DNA of 8,987 nucleotides from NCBI GenBank assembly GCA_023412515.1, contig JAEYNO010000229.1, forward strand, positions 1 through 8,987. Direction: 5' to 3'. Made by a program: the position numbers and the translations under genes. Positions 5,979-8,987 of this stretch are shown here, in pieces (position 1 is the first letter of the stretch; the number at the start of each line of letters is the position of its first letter). Origin of the DNA: Actinomycetes bacterium. Lineage in GTDB: Bacteria; Actinomycetota; Actinomycetes; Actinomycetales; Cellulomonadaceae. Under the pieces are notes generated by a model, which worked only from the letters and a program-made list of their open reading frames with translations, ran no database searches and was not told the origin of the DNA.

Positions 5979-5989
5979 CTCCGAAGGAG
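5979..5989 (+). promoter_or_regulatory. Mini-hairpin covering the gamma-subunit ribosome binding site
   Basis: CTCC (5979-5982), a GAA loop and GGAG (5986-5989) can form a 4-bp stem that covers the Shine-Dalgarno sequence AAGGAG of the ATG at 5995. It abuts the stem-loop at 5961-5978, so coaxial stacking could stabilise it. Four base pairs alone is weak. Confidence 0.3.
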
Positions 5990-5994
5990 ATTCC

Positions 5995-6576
5995 ATGCAC
6001 GAGATCCGCATTCACGGACGCGGCGGGCAGGGCACCGTGCTCGCCGCCGAGATCCTGGCCAAGGCCCTGGTCGCCGAGGGCAAGCACGCGGTCGCCATCC
6101 CATCCTTCGGCTTCGAGCGGCGCGGCGCCCCGGTGTCGGCCTGCCTGCGCGTGGACGAGCGGGAGATCCGCGCCATGACCAACATCTACCACCCCGACAC
6201 GCTGGTGTGCATCGACCCGACGGTCGGGCGTGCGGTCAACATCTTCGACGGCATGGCCGGGAACGGCACCCTGGTGCAGGCCACCAGACGCCCGCTCGAC
6301 GATCTTGCTCTTCCCGACGCTGTCGACACCGTTGGGATGTGCGACGCGGTCGGCATCGCGATGGAGATCTTCAAGCGGCCGATCACCAATTCGGTCATGC
6401 TCGGTGCCTTTGCCCGGACAACTGGTCTGGTGTCGCTGAAGGCGCTGAAGGACGGCATCGAGGCCGCGGACTTCCGCGACGCCGGGCTGGCGCAGAACCT
6501 GAAAGCCGTCGAGCGCGGCTATACCGAAGCCAAGGTCTACCGGCGCACGGAGGGTGGCTATGAAGCCCGCACCTGA
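5995..6576 (+). CDS. padE: 2-oxoacid:acceptor oxidoreductase, gamma subunit (phenylglyoxylate dehydrogenase PadE-like)
   Basis: The gamma subunit of a thiamine-diphosphate, CoA-dependent 2-oxoacid oxidoreductase that decarboxylates a 2-oxoacid to its acyl-CoA. The 193-aa protein has the usual length and opens with the family motif IHGRGGQGTVLAAEILAKAL (about residues 6-25). PSFGFERRGAPVSACLRV (about 36-53) follows, both typical of the POR gamma domain. The ATG at 5995 has GAAGGAGA just upstream. It ends inside the start of the ferredoxin gene (17-bp overlap), indicating translational coupling. The gene order gamma-delta-alpha-FAD reductase matches padEFGH of Azoarcus/Aromatoleum phenylglyoxylate dehydrogenase. 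Pyruvate, 2-oxoisovalerate and other 2-oxoacid oxidoreductases share this subunit, so the substrate is inferred from operon layout. Confidence 0.85.
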   Translation: MHEIRIHGRGGQGTVLAAEILAKALVAEGKHAVAIPSFGFERRGAPVSACLRVDEREIRAMTNIYHPDTLVCIDPTVGRAVNIFDGMAGNGTLVQATRRPLDDLALPDAVDTVGMCDAVGIAMEIFKRPITNSVMLGAFARTTGLVSLKALKDGIEAADFRDAGLAQNLKAVERGYTEAKVYRRTEGGYEART

Positions 6577-6850
6577 CGCCGTTCCCCCCAACAGTGCCCC
6601 AGACGACCTCTGCCCGGTGGCGACGCAGCTCACCACCCTGATGCCCGGCGACTGGCGGGCGCTTCGGCCGGTGGTCGAGCGCGCCAAGTGCGTGAAATGC
6701 GCCGTGTGCTGGCTGTACTGCCCGGTGCAATGCATTGTCGAGAAGCCGGCATGGTTCGACATCGACCTGCGCGTCTGCAAAGGCTGCGGCATCTGCGCCC
6801 GCGAGTGCCCGCACCGCGCCATCGCCATGGTGGAGGAGTCCAATGGCTGA
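6560..6850 (+). CDS. padF: 2-oxoacid oxidoreductase delta subunit, 2x[4Fe-4S] ferredoxin (PadF-like)
   Basis: An electron-transfer subunit that carries electrons from the TPP site toward the FAD subunit. The 96-aa protein has two cluster-binding motifs. The first is C44, C47, C50 and C54-P (CVKCAVCWLYCP), and the second is C73, C76, C79 and C83-P (CKGCGICARECP). As in bacterial two-cluster ferredoxins, the fourth Cys of each set would serve the other cluster. The residues before about 30 are proline-rich and unremarkable. Two starts are possible. ATG 6560 is preferred because GGAGG (6549-6553) lies 6 nt upstream; the GTG at 6554 would sit on the Shine-Dalgarno itself. The gene overlaps the gamma gene by 17 bp and the alpha gene by 8 bp. 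Confidence 0.88.
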   Translation: MKPAPDAVPPNSAPDDLCPVATQLTTLMPGDWRALRPVVERAKCVKCAVCWLYCPVQCIVEKPAWFDIDLRVCKGCGICARECPHRAIAMVEESNG

Positions 6851-8075
6851 TACCGCCACGCTGCCGGCCGAGCCGAAGACCATCGTCTGCGACGGCAACG
6901 AAGCCGCCGCCTGGGGCGTGGTGCTGTCCCGACCCGACGTGGTCGCGGTCTACCCGATCACGCCGCAATCCTCGCTGGTCGAGTACGTCTCGCAGTTCAT
7001 CGCCGATGGTACGCTTGATGCCGAACTGTTGAACCTGGATGGCGAGCACAGTGTGCTCTCCGCGCTCCAGGGCGCGGCGCTGGCCGGTGCCCGCACCTAC
7101 ACCGCCACCTGCGGCCCCGGTCTGGCCTTCATGTTCGAGCCCTATGTGCGCACGCCGGGCCTGCGGCTGCCGATGGTGGCCTCGCTTGTGACGCGCGACA
7201 TGCTGACACCGCAGTGCGTCTGGGGCGGCCAGCAGGACGCCATGACCGTCCGCGACTGCGGCTGGATCCACATGTACTGCGAGACCGTGCAGGAGGTGCT
7301 GGACACCACCATCATGGCCTACCGCATCGCCGAGCACCGCGACGTGATGCTCCCCGTCAACGTCAACCACGACGGCAACTACCTGAGCTACGGCGTGGCG
7401 CGGGCCGAACTGCCGGAGCAGGCGGCGGTCGATGACTTCCTCGGCGAGAAGAACGTCAACTGGCACGCCGCGCTCGACCCATTGCGGCCGATGGCGGTGG
7501 ACCCGCTGACCGGCGGCGCCGGCGGGCCGGGGCCGTCCATGTTCGTGCGCTACCGCAAGGGCCTGTGCAACGGCATGCAGAACGCGTTGCGCGTCATCGA
7601 GGACGCGCACGCCGAGTGGGGTCGCCTGACAGGGCGGTACCACGCGCCGCTGGTTGAGGAATACCGACTGGAGGATGCCGAGGTGGCGCTGGTCACCATC
7701 GGCTCGATGACCGGGGCGGCCAAGGACGCGGTGGATGCACTGCGCAGCGCCGGCAAGCGCGTGGGGCTCATCAAGGTGAAGACGATGCGGCCCTTCCCGG
7801 TGGAGGCAATGGCGCGGGCGCTGTCCAAAGTGTCGGCCATCGCCGTGGTGGACCGCGCGGTCAGCTACGGCTGGAACACCGGGCCGGTGTACCAGGAGGT
7901 GCTGGGGGCGCTGTACCGGGCACGGCACATGATTCCGTCGGTCAGCGTCATCGGCGGCCTGGCCGGTGCCGACATCACCGACGCGCACTTCGCCCGCTGC
8001 ATCGAGATGGCGTTCAAAGCCGCGGCCACCGGCCAGGCACTGGACAGCCCGGTGTGGCTCAACGAGAACGACTGA
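6843..8075 (+). CDS. padG: 2-oxoacid:acceptor oxidoreductase, alpha subunit (PadG-like)
   Basis: The alpha subunit of the same complex, carrying the pyrimidine-side half of the thiamine-diphosphate site. The 410-aa protein starts with VCDGNEAAAWGVVLSRPDVVAVYPITPQSS. T40 in YPITPQS and E68 in DGEHSVLSALQGAALAG are in the positions known in pyruvate:ferredoxin oxidoreductase to contact the cofactor (Thr31 and Glu64 in Desulfovibrio africanus). ATCGPGLAFM and RLPMVASLVTRD are typical family blocks. The C-terminal domain begins near ALVTIGSMTGAAKDAVDALRSAGKRVGLIKVKTMRPFP, the POR domain II. The ATG at 6843 is preceded by GGAGGAG (6832-6838), and the overlapping ATGGCTGA couples it to the ferredoxin gene. 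The next gene starts 11 bp after its stop. The matching beta subunit has not yet appeared within the window. Confidence 0.9.
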   Translation: MADTATLPAEPKTIVCDGNEAAAWGVVLSRPDVVAVYPITPQSSLVEYVSQFIADGTLDAELLNLDGEHSVLSALQGAALAGARTYTATCGPGLAFMFEPYVRTPGLRLPMVASLVTRDMLTPQCVWGGQQDAMTVRDCGWIHMYCETVQEVLDTTIMAYRIAEHRDVMLPVNVNHDGNYLSYGVARAELPEQAAVDDFLGEKNVNWHAALDPLRPMAVDPLTGGAGGPGPSMFVRYRKGLCNGMQNALRVIEDAHAEWGRLTGRYHAPLVEEYRLEDAEVALVTIGSMTGAAKDAVDALRSAGKRVGLIKVKTMRPFPVEAMARALSKVSAIAVVDRAVSYGWNTGPVYQEVLGALYRARHMIPSVSVIGGLAGADITDAHFARCIEMAFKAAATGQALDSPVWLNEND

Positions 8076-8086
8076 GGGGACCGACG

Positions 8087-8987
8087 ATGCTGCACACCCG
8101 CTACCTCGTCGTCGGCGCCAGCCACGCCGGCCTGGAGGCGGTGACGGCGATCCGCCATTGGGACGCCGAGGGCCCGCTGACCATGCTGACCCGCGAGGCG
8201 CACCGGCCCTATTCGCCGACCATCCTGCCCTACGTGGTGTCCGGCCGCTCTCAACCGGAGCGCGTCGCGCTGAAGGACGCGGCGTGGTTTGCCGAACAGG
8301 CCGTAGACCTGCGCTGTGGCGAGGAGTTGGTGTCCATAGACACGGAGACCTCGGTGGCGCGGACGGCGTCCGGCGCGGAGTGGCGGTATGAGCGCCTGCT
8401 GCTGGCGACCGGCGCCACGCCCGCGATCCCGCCGGTAGACGGACTGAAGGACATGCGTTTCCACGTGCTGCGCACGCTGGACGATGCGCTGGCGCTGCGC
8501 GACGCCGGGTCTCGGGTGAAGACGGCCGTGGTGCTCGGCGCCGGGCTGGTCGGCCTGCACGCGGCCGAGGTTCTGGCGAAGGCCGGCAAACAGGTCATCG
8601 TGGTCGAGCGGCAAGCGCACGCGCTGCCCGGCTACCTCGACACCCCGGCGGCGGAGATCGTCGCGACGGCGTTCCGCGAGCGCGGCATCGTTCTGATGTT
8701 CGGCCGCACCGTGGTGTCCGTGCACGGCAGGGGTGGCAATCCCGCGAGCGTCACGCTGGACAACGGAGAGACGCTGCCAGCCGAACTGCTGCTGGTCGGC
8801 ACGGGTGTCAAGCCGGCAACCGGCTTCCTGGACGGCTCGGGGATCGCTGTCGGGCAAGGAATCCTGGTGGATGACAGCATGCGCACCAGCGCGCCCAACG
8901 TCTGGGCGGCCGGCGACGTGGCGCAGGCGCGCGCCTTCTTCGGCGCGGCGCCCATCGTCAATGGCATCCTGCCCGACGCCGTCGAGC
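8087..8987 (+). CDS. padH: FAD/NAD(P)H-dependent oxidoreductase subunit, 3' end outside window (PadH-like)
   Basis: A flavoprotein that would pass electrons from the ferredoxin subunit to NAD+. The reading frame stays open to the window end (300 codons). My translation begins MLHTRYLVVGASHAGLEAV, with the FAD-binding GxSxAG at residues 10-15. RPYSPTILPYVVSG and LLLATGATPAIPPVDGL follow. The NAD(P)H-binding VVLGAGLVGLHAAEVLAKAG has GxGxxG at 151-156, and the second FAD motif VWAAGDVAQ has the AGD at 275-277. These are in the usual order for the pyridine nucleotide-disulfide reductase fold without a redox-active Cys pair. Related proteins are about 400-430 aa, so roughly 100-130 residues are missing. 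The ATG at 8087 has GAGGGGA (8074-8080) 6 nt upstream. An FAD subunit inside a 2-oxoacid oxidoreductase operon is the hallmark of the NAD-linked phenylglyoxylate enzyme. The beta gene (padI) is expected next. Confidence 0.87.
   Translation, partial: MLHTRYLVVGASHAGLEAVTAIRHWDAEGPLTMLTREAHRPYSPTILPYVVSGRSQPERVALKDAAWFAEQAVDLRCGEELVSIDTETSVARTASGAEWRYERLLLATGATPAIPPVDGLKDMRFHVLRTLDDALALRDAGSRVKTAVVLGAGLVGLHAAEVLAKAGKQVIVVERQAHALPGYLDTPAAEIVATAFRERGIVLMFGRTVVSVHGRGGNPASVTLDNGETLPAELLLVGTGVKPATGFLDGSGIAVGQGILVDDSMRTSAPNVWAAGDVAQARAFFGAAPIVNGILPDAVE

Noticed and set aside
5854..6843. Minus-strand 329-codon frame
   Set aside because: Antisense to the gamma and ferredoxin genes, which carry diagnostic motifs. 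No recognisable product.
6630..7988. Minus-strand 452-codon frame
   Set aside because: Antisense to the alpha subunit; His/Arg/Gly-rich with no domain signature.
7865..8857. Minus-strand 330-codon frame
   Set aside because: Antisense to the alpha-subunit end and the FAD subunit, whose nucleotide-binding motifs are clear.
1..8987. tRNA, rRNA, CRISPR array, insertion sequence or toxin-antitoxin genes
   Set aside because: I looked for repeats, cloverleaf-like segments and transposase motifs on both strands by eye and found none.

Overview
This window looks like two unrelated pieces of bacterial DNA joined at a low-complexity C/G tract (about 4050-4119). The left piece (1 to about 4049) has very high GC (about 75% in a hand-counted sample) and strongly actinobacterial codon use, resembling Cellulomonas and relatives. 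The right piece (about 4132-8987) is less GC-rich (about 63-70% in two hand-counted samples) and its proteins look proteobacterial. The taxonomic reading rests on composition and recognised protein style, not on a database search.

Left piece, all on the minus strand: a LacI-family regulator whose 5' end runs into the C/G tract, then araB (FGGY-type ribulokinase), araD (L-ribulose-5-phosphate 4-epimerase) and the first 161 codons of araA (L-arabinose isomerase, cut by the window start). Together they convert L-arabinose to L-ribulose, L-ribulose-5-phosphate and D-xylulose-5-phosphate. The lacI-araB gap holds a LacI-type operator that overlaps a possible -10 box, plus an 8-bp inverted repeat in the likely araB leader.

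Right piece: a minus-strand periplasmic substrate-binding protein of the LivJ type is divergent from a plus-strand operon. The operon encodes a small hotdog thioesterase of the FlK type, then four subunits of a CoA-dependent 2-oxoacid oxidoreductase: gamma, a two-cluster ferredoxin delta, alpha, and an FAD/NAD(P)H reductase that runs off the window end. Gene content and order match NADH-dependent phenylglyoxylate dehydrogenase (padE-F-G-H-I) of anaerobic aromatic degraders, which makes benzoyl-CoA from phenylglyoxylate. The TPP-binding beta subunit (padI) is expected just beyond the window.

The 223-bp divergent intergenic region is AT-rich. It carries a good promoter-like sequence for the operon and a 29-bp imperfect dyad that may be a regulator site. 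Two adjacent hairpins precede padE, the second covering its Shine-Dalgarno sequence.

The most important caution is the junction: it is more likely an assembly or sequencing artefact than a natural fusion, so the two halves should not be read as one genome neighbourhood. The most interesting biology is the thioesterase tied to the phenylglyoxylate-dehydrogenase-like operon. No tRNA, rRNA, CRISPR array or insertion sequence was seen.
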